Shown here: positions 1 to 5,189 of the stretch, in pieces | How positions within the stretch are numbered: position 1 is the first letter of the stretch | How the letters are laid out: each line of letters begins with the position of its first letter | Assembly: GCA_030612945.1 (NCBI GenBank) | Contig: JAUWMY010000225.1 | Span: 1-5,261 of the forward strand | Origin: Desulfobacteraceae bacterium | GTDB lineage: Bacteria > Desulfobacterota > DSM-4660 > Desulfatiglandales > Desulfatiglandaceae | DNA length: 5,261 bases | Direction: 5' to 3' | Program-made: the position numbers and the translations under genes | Notes under the pieces: generated by a model | What the model saw: only the letters and a program-made list of their open reading frames with translations | Told to the model about the DNA's origin: nothing | The model's database searches: none

Positions 1-16
1 GGATTGAGGGATTAAG
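1..16. repeat. Two 8-bp units, cut by window edge
   Basis: GGATTGAG is followed directly by GGATTAAG, with one mismatch. The array may continue to the left of the window. Read on the minus strand the units are CTTAATCC and CTCAATCC, which resemble the CTTAACTA and CTCAACTA units of the array at 120-157. Confidence 0.45.
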
Positions 17-36
17 ATAAGGAAAAGATTCATATT

Positions 37-76
37 TCAATTCCCAAATTCCCAAATTCCTGAATTCCTGAATTCT
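37..76. repeat. Tandem 8-bp repeat, five copies
   Basis: Five back-to-back octamers follow the pattern NNAATTCC: TCAATTCC, CAAATTCC (twice), TGAATTCC and TGAATTCT. The variable first two bases change in blocks (CA twice, then TG twice), which is what unit duplication by slippage would leave. It creates two GAATTC sites 8 bp apart. It lies outside any gene. Confidence 0.8.
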
Positions 77-119
77 ACGAGTGTCCAATTTTCATGCAAA
101 CGATATGGATTCTAATAAT

Positions 120-157
120 AACAACCGCTTAACTACTCAACTATTCAACCACTTAAC
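120..157. repeat. Tandem 8-bp repeat, about four degenerate copies
   Basis: Octamers in register are CTTAACTA (128-135), CTCAACTA (136-143), TTCAACCA (144-151) and a partial CTTAAC (152-157). A weaker copy, AACAACCG, precedes them. The consensus is about YTYAACYA. The copies differ mainly by transitions, so the array looks old. It is non-coding. Confidence 0.7.
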
Positions 158-307
158 GAGGTCTCTATGTAAAGATTTTTCGTGAGATATTTCGAAATCG
201 TGATGTATTTAGTGGCAAATGCTTATCCAGGCAGGGCAATTCTTGTTAGGGGGGGTAGGAGTTTTGCGGTTCAGCATCAACACGTTTAACTGGCAGTAGC
301 CTCAATC

Positions 308-352
308 AAAAAAATACCCGGCTATGACCGCCACACATGGCGGACTGTCGGG
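308..352 (-). terminator. Rho-independent terminator of the leftward unit
   Basis: Read on the minus strand, CCCG (352-349) can pair with CGGG (320-317). Inside it is a perfect 6-bp stem, CCGCCA with TGGCGG, closing a TGTG loop (343-328). A short internal loop separates the two stems. The outer stem is followed after two bases by a run of seven T (314-308). It lies about 40 nt beyond the stop codon of the Gly-tailed protein gene, as expected for its transcript end. Confidence 0.8.
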
Positions 353-392
353 CACATCTTTAGTTTATCCTCCTTTATCGAGCCCCCTGATC

Positions 393-821
393 TTAATGAT
401 TAGAAGTGCTCCCTCCTCCGCCACCGCCCCCACCTCCACCAAGTCCCAAAGCGATAAGCCCAAGAAATGCAGCCCCACCTGCAATATACCAGATAGTATT
501 CGTACCCTTCAACCCTTTTGTGGCTCCTTCACCGGCCTCTCCAGCAGCGGCAACGTCTTCCGCAGCCGGTTCAACAGGAGCGACCGCTTCGCCGGGAACA
601 GGTATTTCGGAAGCAGCAGGCGTTTCAGTAACAGGAGGCGTCTCGGTAACAGCGGGCTTTTCAGCGGGAGCAACAGGCACGGTTTCTGCACCCTCGCTCG
701 CTGCAGAAGCCGCACTTTCAGCAGCAATGCATATAGAACTCGAAAAAGGAAGGAATATGACGGTCATCAATAACAGTAATACTCCGACTTTGCCTGTAAA
801 AGAAAATTCTCTTCTTTTCAT
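393..821 (-). CDS. Secreted Ala/Pro-rich protein with glycine tail
   Basis: This predicts a 142-residue exported protein of unknown function. Residues 1-34 form a signal peptide: KRR, then a hydrophobic core, then a likely cut after CIA. Residues 35-107 are a low-complexity Ala/Pro/Glu/Val stretch with degenerate VTETP-type repeats, probably disordered. Residues 110-127 are a hydrophobic segment beginning with Trp-Tyr and rich in Ala, Gly and Leu. Ten consecutive glycines follow (128-137), then STSNH. The ATG at 821 is chosen because GGGAG lies 9 nt upstream. A TTG just before it is a possible but less likely start. The gene has its own promoter and terminator, and lies 105 bp beyond the YjbH-family gene on the same strand. 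By position, secretion and a small-residue-rich tail it recalls YjbE of the enterobacterial yjbEFGH operon, but I see no clear sequence homology. A role in the cell envelope or exopolysaccharide is an inference. Confidence 0.82.
   Translation of the reverse strand: MKRREFSFTGKVGVLLLLMTVIFLPFSSSICIAAESAASAASEGAETVPVAPAEKPAVTETPPVTETPAASEIPVPGEAVAPVEPAAEDVAAAGEAGEGATKGLKGTNTIWYIAGGAAFLGLIALGLGGGGGGGGGGSTSNH
601..672 (-). repeat. Four imperfect 18-bp repeats inside the gene
   Basis: Blocks start at 601, 619, 637 and 655. The two central ones are closest, differing at only a few of 18 bases. They encode the six-residue PxVTET-type repeat of the linker in the small secreted protein. The period is a multiple of three, so copy changes would keep the reading frame. 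Confidence 0.65.
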
Positions 822-830
822 CAAAAGATT

Positions 831-838
831 CTCCCTTC
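831..838 (-). promoter_or_regulatory. Ribosome binding site of the Gly-tailed protein gene
   Basis: On the minus strand GAAGGGAG ends 9 nt before the ATG at 821 and 6 nt before the upstream TTG at 824. It fits either start. ATG is preferred as the stronger codon. Confidence 0.65.
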
Positions 839-858
839 AAGAGGATGCTTGATATAGA

Positions 859-875
859 CTCAATGCAGAATTGAG
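859..875 (-). promoter_or_regulatory. 5'-UTR hairpin at the predicted transcript start
   Basis: CTCAAT and ATTGAG form a perfect 6-bp stem with a 5-nt loop. The transcription start predicted from the adjacent -10 box falls at about 874-876, so this hairpin would sit at the extreme 5' end of the mRNA, a position known to stabilise transcripts. No T-run follows, so it is not a terminator. Confidence 0.4.
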
Positions 876-880
876 CAATA

Positions 881-909
881 ACTATAAACGATTTTCTAAG
901 GAATTTCAA
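881..909 (-). promoter_or_regulatory. Sigma70-type promoter of the Gly-tailed protein gene
   Basis: On the minus strand the -35 box is TTGAAA (909-904), the spacer is exactly 17 bp, and the -10 box is TATAGT (886-881). This gives five of six matches for -10 and five of six for -35. The predicted start is near 875, giving a leader of about 55 nt. It lies downstream of the YjbH-family stop codon, so the small gene can be expressed independently of its larger neighbour. Confidence 0.7.
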
Positions 910-926
910 GCTTATTTATCGCAGAC

Positions 927-2924
927 TTATTCTTTTATTTCGCCAAGCTCTTTCTTAAAATTAGCTGGCATCAAGTCAGATTCCAGACGAAAAAGATCCT
1001 GCCAGTGATAAACAGTAGCAGCCACGTCCCTGGTCCATGGTGCTATGTAATAATCGTATCTCATGCGAGTGTCACGATTCAAAAACATCTGGGCAGGCAG
1101 GCTCAGAAAGACACCCTTATCATTGTAGCCCTTATTGAACCCTGTAAGGTCATCGGTATCCGTATAACTGTACCAGAACCCTAAGATGGCTCCCGTATTA
1201 TATTCCCTGCTGACTTCAAACCTCCACCCTATATCACCTGCCAGAAATCGGCCATACTGGGCATGCAAGGTCATATCAATTCCAGGGATTGTATAATAGG
1301 CATTCCCGAGCAGGGTGTAACTGTCAAAATCCATGAGTGAAAGCTGGGTTCCTGGCTCCCGTTTTCTGACCCAATCTCCTTCAAGACCTAAGGCCAGATT
1401 TCCCTCTCCCAGGAAGGTGAGGATTTCTCCGCCTACCCCTGCATACATATACTCCAGATATCCGCCGGATAAACGACCAAACGTCCGTTCTGACAACCGA
1501 ACTGTCTGATCCAGCATCAATCGATCAAATGAGTAATCGCGACCCAAATAAAGAAATGAATCACTCCTCACTGCGTCTTCAGGCGGAATATTGCTTGAGC
1601 TGATATCAGAGTAAAAGGGAATATTATAACTGGCGAGGCCTGAAGCGCCCTCCCATAGAGATGCAATCATGAAAGGCAGGATACCAGCCCGGAATTTGAA
1701 AACGCCTGAGGGATCGTTCAGGTAGAAGTCAATGTCCGGTTTTATGCCAAACTGAAAATTTACCTTTTCTTTGTCCCCTGCTTTGACGAACCCTTCCTGT
1801 TCAGTTACTGAACCGGCTGACACGGACTTCACCTCTATCAGTTTACGGAAAATCTTTTCAGGTATCTTACCGAGTAGATATTTCTCCAGGTAGCCCGGTT
1901 TCACAGAAATACTGAGAATGGCCATACGCCGACGCTTTAAAATGACGGTCAGTTTTTCCATTTCACCCGGAGAATGAAAAAGGAGTATGCGGAGACCCCT
2001 TCCCACTGCCTTTTGGTTGGATAGATATTTATCATTTTCGAATTCAGCAGTAAGCTCTATGCCATTGGTATAAACTAAGACATCCTTGAAGCCTGCCTCA
2101 TGGATGGCCTCGTGTATTTTTTCCACCATCACCTTGACATCTCTTTCGCGCAGTGGCCTCCTGTCAACCGAAACCCTAAGGGGAGGATCCGGTCTTTTTG
2201 GAATAATCGGTTCTCCCAGTTTTGTCTGTAAATTGACCATAAAACTTAGTGTGTCGCCGCGCTGATATGAGACCCCAACATCTAAGCCCGGTAAAACCTT
2301 CACCCTTATCCCCACATTAACAGGCGATTTAGCCCCTTCCGGGACACCTCTAACCCAGGGTTCGTCCTTTTCATATTTAATAGGGTTGTATTCGGCCAGA
2401 ACATGGAAGCGTTCTGTCAAGGCCCACTCAATGCCGCCAAATGGTCCTTTAAGACGCCCGCGGCCAATGCCAATGGTAAAATCAAACGGGAATATCTGAC
2501 GGCTCAAAGCGAGGTATTGGGCCTCAAAAAGCTTTGTTCCTACAAAATCGTTCAGGCCGATAGCCAGAGACGGGAACCTTTTGGATTCCGGAAGAATCTG
2601 ATATTTCAGATCAAATGCCTTGTCCTTGAATGATCCAAATCCAGCCCCGAGCCCTGATGGCATGTTCGTAATATCAGTATAGCGACCACTGAACTCCAGC
2701 CCGGGAAAGAGCCCCATGGCCCCTGTATACCACCTGAAGGGATTGGCCTGGGCGTACCCGAATCTTATAACCCCATCTTCAAGAACCCGGGCCGTCGGGA
2801 TCTCCATCAAACCGGTACCACCCCAGTTGGCAGCATTATTGAAAGGCCTGTCCCAGCAAAAAGCCGGGGCCGTAAGGCTTATCTGGCAGAGAAAGAGTAA
2901 AGAAATAAATTGAAGGGCCCTCAT
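927..2924 (-). CDS. YjbH-family outer-membrane protein
   Basis: This is a predicted outer-membrane beta-barrel protein of the YjbH/GfcD family, associated in enterobacteria with exopolysaccharide export. The ATG at 2924 gives 665 residues and a canonical signal peptide (MRALQF, Leu/Phe core, likely cut after TAPA). The ATG at 2978 would add 18 residues ahead of it. Neither start has a strong ribosome site. In the 683-residue numbering, family hallmarks are WGGTGLMEIPTAR (52-64), an RYTDI strand (99-103) and LAIGLNDFVGT (138-148). An alpha/beta, probably periplasmic, domain spans about 265-400. A second beta-rich half (420-683) includes GRFLAGD (576-582), GVFLSLP (622-628) and APWTRDV (646-652). 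Length is close to E. coli YjbH (about 700). No frameshift is seen. There is no clear terminator after its stop, so read-through into the small secreted-protein gene is possible. The N-terminal, middle and C-terminal features all fit the family; the exact substrate is unknown. Confidence 0.9.
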   Translation of the reverse strand: MRALQFISLLFLCQISLTAPAFCWDRPFNNAANWGGTGLMEIPTARVLEDGVIRFGYAQANPFRWYTGAMGLFPGLEFSGRYTDITNMPSGLGAGFGSFKDKAFDLKYQILPESKRFPSLAIGLNDFVGTKLFEAQYLALSRQIFPFDFTIGIGRGRLKGPFGGIEWALTERFHVLAEYNPIKYEKDEPWVRGVPEGAKSPVNVGIRVKVLPGLDVGVSYQRGDTLSFMVNLQTKLGEPIIPKRPDPPLRVSVDRRPLRERDVKVMVEKIHEAIHEAGFKDVLVYTNGIELTAEFENDKYLSNQKAVGRGLRILLFHSPGEMEKLTVILKRRRMAILSISVKPGYLEKYLLGKIPEKIFRKLIEVKSVSAGSVTEQEGFVKAGDKEKVNFQFGIKPDIDFYLNDPSGVFKFRAGILPFMIASLWEGASGLASYNIPFYSDISSSNIPPEDAVRSDSFLYLGRDYSFDRLMLDQTVRLSERTFGRLSGGYLEYMYAGVGGEILTFLGEGNLALGLEGDWVRKREPGTQLSLMDFDSYTLLGNAYYTIPGIDMTLHAQYGRFLAGDIGWRFEVSREYNTGAILGFWYSYTDTDDLTGFNKGYNDKGVFLSLPAQMFLNRDTRMRYDYYIAPWTRDVAATVYHWQDLFRLESDLMPANFKKELGEIKE

Positions 2925-2957
2925 AAAGGTAATTGATGCCCCATTATCGAGTTCATA

Positions 2958-2987
2958 TTGACATAGGCCTTTAATCATTGATAGAAA
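2958..2987 (+). promoter_or_regulatory. Candidate promoter for the lipoprotein-radA pair
   Basis: A perfect -35 hexamer TTGACA lies at 2958-2963. The -10 region is poor: TAGAAA at 2982-2987 (18-bp spacer, four of six) or GATAGA at 2980-2985 (16 bp, three of six). The start would fall near 2993, with a leader of about 50 nt before the ATG at 3044. If the longer YjbH start at 2978 is real, this promoter lies inside that gene. Confidence 0.4.
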
Positions 2988-3014
2988 TCCAAGGTAGTGT
3001 TTAGAGGCTCCGCC

Positions 3015-3043
3015 ATATTCAAGTTTATAAGGCTAAATGTCAA
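3015..3043 (-). promoter_or_regulatory. Candidate promoter for the YjbH-family gene
   Basis: On the minus strand a perfect TTGACA (3043-3038) is followed after 17 bp by GAATAT (3020-3015), a weak -10 with three of six matches. The start would be near 3008, about 30 nt before the ATG at 2978 or 84 nt before the one at 2924. The -35 box abuts the start codon of the opposite lipoprotein gene. Confidence 0.35.
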
Positions 3044-3604
3044 ATGACAAAGCTCCCCAATGAAAAATTTGCCTTCAATAATATTGGCAACATAAACCGC
3101 CTGATCCTGCTTTTTTTTCTGAGCATCTGTTTTTTCATGGGGAGTTGTGCCACTGACAGAGCAACTATGGATTTAGTTAAGTATGTGAATCAAGATATCC
3201 TGGATATCGCACAACTGGAACAAAAGGCACTTGAAAGCTATGCCTCTGTTACTGGCAAAAATTACACCACTAATGCAAGGGTTTATGAAGCTTTGAAGGA
3301 TGATGTCATTCCTCACTACAGGCAATTTGTTGATTTACTGAGGGATATCAATCCAAAGACACAGGAGGTAAGGGAACTGCATGGCATTTACATTCGGGGC
3401 ACCGAATACCTCTACAAAGGATTCACGGAAAAAATGTTTGGACTTGAGATAGGAGACGTGTATCTGGTTCGGGCGGCCAACAGGCAAATTGAAAAGGGTC
3501 GTGTGGAAACCGACAGATGGCGGAAAGAATTAGCTGATCTTTGCAGGCATTATGGCGTGGCTGAAAAGGTTGAAAAGAAAAAATGGTGGAGTTTCGGGAA
3601 ATGA
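3044..3604 (+). CDS. Predicted helical lipoprotein, function unknown
   Basis: This 186-residue protein has a signal sequence with a long polar n-region (1-19), a hydrophobic core at 20-31 (LILLFFLSICFF) and a lipobox-like Met-Gly-Ser-Cys with the lipidated Cys at 35. Ala at +2 does not match an inner-membrane retention signal, so the outer membrane is likely. The mature part of about 150 residues is charged and looks all-helical, with stretches at about 38-70, 74-103, 105-131 and 136-171, ending in a basic, Trp-containing tail (KKKWWSFGK). I do not recognise the family. It is not an evident homologue of the YjbF lipoprotein. The start has AAGG 11 nt upstream, a modest ribosome site, and no better in-frame alternative exists. 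The stop overlaps the radA start by four bases, so the two genes are almost certainly co-transcribed. A link to the divergent YjbH-family gene is possible but unproven. Confidence 0.85.
   Translation: MTKLPNEKFAFNNIGNINRLILLFFLSICFFMGSCATDRATMDLVKYVNQDILDIAQLEQKALESYASVTGKNYTTNARVYEALKDDVIPHYRQFVDLLRDINPKTQEVRELHGIYIRGTEYLYKGFTEKMFGLEIGDVYLVRAANRQIEKGRVETDRWRKELADLCRHYGVAEKVEKKKWWSFGK
3588..3604 (+). promoter_or_regulatory. radA ribosome site and ATGA coupling junction
   Basis: GGAG at 3588-3591 lies 9 nt before the ATG at 3601, inside the last codons of the lipoprotein gene. The sequence ATGA at 3601-3604 holds both the radA start and the lipoprotein stop, a classic translational-coupling arrangement. 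This decides the radA start over the upstream in-frame ATG at 3583, which lacks a ribosome site. Confidence 0.75.
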
Positions 3605-4959
3605 CAAAACAAAAAAAACCTATTTATGTATGCCAGAGCTGCGGATACCAGGCAGTAAAATGGATGGGACGATGCCCTGACTGCGGCGAGTGGAACAGTA
3701 TGGTGGAGGAGCTGGTCAAATCCGAGCGCAAAGGGAAAACGTCTTCTGCCATGAGCCAGCCCCAGACCATTGATGCCATTTCCCTTGCCCCGGAGATGAG
3801 GCTTAAAACCGGGATGGTTGAATTTGACCGTACACTTGGAGGCGGGGTGGTACCAGGGTCTCTGGTTTTGATCGGTGGCGACCCCGGGATCGGAAAGTCG
3901 ACCCTTATTCTCCAGGTGCTCGATAGACTCTCTCAGCAGTCCTGTCGTGCCTTATATCTTTCCGGAGAAGAATCGCCTCAGCAGATCAAGTTAAGGGCAG
4001 AACGGCTATCGGTTCATTCTGAGAACCTCTACATTATGACAGGGACCTGCATTGAAGACTTTTTTGAGAAGCTGGCCTCGATTAAACCTGACCTTGTGGC
4101 TGTAGACTCAATACAAACTGTCTACACCAATGACATGACCTCGGCGCCCGGAAGCGTTGGGCAGATCAGGGAGGTAGCCGCCCGATTGATGACCTTTGCA
4201 AAACAATCCGGTGTCCCAATTTTTCTGATCGGTCACGTAACCAAAGAAGGCGCAATTGCAGGGCCGAAAGTTCTGGAGCATCTGGTGGATACGGTCCTTT
4301 ATTTTGAAGGGGACAAGGGACACGTTTTCAGGATATTGAGGTCGGTCAAAAATCGTTTTGGCCCCACAAATGAAATTGGCGTCTTCGAAATGAAAGACAC
4401 CGGTCTTGAAGAAGTTGACAATCCATCCCGCATTTTCCTTGAAGAAAGACCTCAAGATGTACCAGGGTCGGTCGTGATACCCTGCCTTGAAGGAACCAGA
4501 CCCGTACTTGTGGAAATCCAGGCATTAGTGGGTCCAAGCCCGCTGGGGATGCCCAGAAGAACTGCCATTGGAGTAGACCATAACAGGATTTCGCTTTTGG
4601 TGGCAGTGCTTGGAAAGAGGATAGGAATGGAACTGGGGGATCAGGATATTTTTGTCAATGTTGCAGGCGGATTAAAGGTGGATGAACCCGCTGCGGACCT
4701 TGGTATCGTATCTGCCATGATGTCCAGTTTTCTTAACAGACCCGTAGATCGTAACCTGGTAGTATTTGGCGAAGTGGGTCTGGCCGGAGAGATTCGAGGG
4801 GTCAGCCAGCCGGATCTGAGAATCAGGGAAGCCAAAAAACTGGGTTTTTCGCGGTGCTTACTTTCCCGCAACAACTTTGAGGGAGCTAACCCACCCGGGG
4901 ATATGGAGCTGGGCGGAGTGGAATCCATTCAGGAGCTCTATGAGTTGCTGTTTAAATGA
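3601..4959 (+). CDS. radA: DNA repair protein RadA
   Basis: RadA (Sms) is a RecA-like ATPase that helps process recombination intermediates by driving branch migration with RecA; it acts in the cytoplasm. The 452-residue product matches the usual length (E. coli about 460). Domains in order: an N-terminal C4 zinc finger (Cys 11, 14, 25, 28, in CQSCG and CPDCGEW); an ATPase core with Walker A GGDPGIGKST (92-101) and Walker B LVAVDS (165-170); the RadA signature KNRFG (250-254); and a C-terminal Lon-protease-like domain (about 290-452) with LVEIQALV, ADLGIVSAM and GEVGLAGEIRGV. All key residues are present and the frame is intact. The start at 3601 is set by GGAG 9 nt upstream and the overlap with the lipoprotein stop; the in-frame ATG at 3583 would add six residues. 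No clear terminator follows. Confidence 0.97.
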   Translation: MTKQKKPIYVCQSCGYQAVKWMGRCPDCGEWNSMVEELVKSERKGKTSSAMSQPQTIDAISLAPEMRLKTGMVEFDRTLGGGVVPGSLVLIGGDPGIGKSTLILQVLDRLSQQSCRALYLSGEESPQQIKLRAERLSVHSENLYIMTGTCIEDFFEKLASIKPDLVAVDSIQTVYTNDMTSAPGSVGQIREVAARLMTFAKQSGVPIFLIGHVTKEGAIAGPKVLEHLVDTVLYFEGDKGHVFRILRSVKNRFGPTNEIGVFEMKDTGLEEVDNPSRIFLEERPQDVPGSVVIPCLEGTRPVLVEIQALVGPSPLGMPRRTAIGVDHNRISLLVAVLGKRIGMELGDQDIFVNVAGGLKVDEPAADLGIVSAMMSSFLNRPVDRNLVVFGEVGLAGEIRGVSQPDLRIREAKKLGFSRCLLSRNNFEGANPPGDMELGGVESIQELYELLFK

Positions 4960-5189
4960 TCCTGGATCCTTTACAACGATTAAACCTCAGACAGGATAAC
5001 AGGATAGACAAGATACCAATCCAGTAAATCTGCAAAAAAATCCATCCTTCGATCAGATAAACAGACTACAATTTTGCTTGCTTTTACTGCCACCATTCCA
5101 TCATTTAATATTGCCGAAATGATTTGTGAACCGACAAAAATACCTTTCTTTCAATTCGTTATAAAAATTCGGAGTACATCATCGCTGTT
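4960..5189. other. AT-rich spacer after radA
   Basis: No supported gene is present. The stretch holds the octamer array at 4991-5015 and an AT-rich inverted repeat, ATCATTT with AAATGAT, at 5100-5106 and 5117-5123 (10-nt loop, a single GC pair). That stem is too weak to be a convincing terminator. No hairpin followed by a T-run could be found after radA on the plus strand. Confidence 0.5.
4991..5015. repeat. Tandem 8-bp repeat ACAGGATA
   Basis: Two perfect adjacent octamers ACAGGATA (4991-4998 and 4999-5006) are followed by a diverged copy, GACAAGATA, one base longer. It is non-coding and sits 31 bp after the radA stop. The unit differs from the left-flank arrays but the period is the same. 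Confidence 0.65.

Larger units (their letters stand above)
1..307. other. Non-coding flank with octamer tandem arrays
   Basis: I see no credible gene here in any frame. The left half is AT-rich and holds three short arrays with an 8-bp period, listed separately. The right half (158-300) has a 10-bp palindrome ATTTCGAAAT at 189-198, flanked by an imperfect direct repeat (TCGTGAGATAT at 180-190, TCGTGATGTAT at 198-208), and a run of seven G at about 250-256. No promoter, tRNA or riboswitch fold could be recognised. The stretch lies beyond the terminator of the leftward unit, so it is probably a spacer between transcription units. Confidence 0.6.

Noticed and set aside
37..157. CRISPR-like array
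   Set aside because: The repeats are 8 bp, directly adjacent and without unique spacers, so they are simple tandem repeats and not CRISPR.
158..300. Possible riboswitch or small RNA in the left spacer
   Set aside because: No recognisable conserved core or strong nested helices were found, only a short palindrome and a G-run. It lies downstream of a terminator with no promoter in view.
324..773. 149-codon plus-strand open frame starting in the terminator
   Set aside because: It begins inside the terminator hairpin, has no ribosome site, and its Ser/Arg-rich product looks like an out-of-frame reading of the small gene.
406..852. Long plus-strand open frame opposite the Gly-tailed protein gene, with a proline run
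   Set aside because: It is the complement of the GC-rich, low-complexity minus-strand gene, and its proline run is the mirror of the poly-Gly tract. The minus-strand frame has a signal peptide, ribosome site, promoter and terminator; this one has none.
718..909. 63-codon minus-strand frame overlapping the small gene start
   Set aside because: It spans the promoter and the start of the supported gene in another frame, and has no recognisable protein features.
4108..4455. 115-codon minus-strand frame inside radA
   Set aside because: It is a shadow of the conserved RadA coding sequence, with no ribosome site or domain signature.
5160..5165. TATAAA resembling a -10 box in the right flank
   Set aside because: No acceptable -35 hexamer lies 16-18 bp upstream, and no gene follows within the window on that strand.
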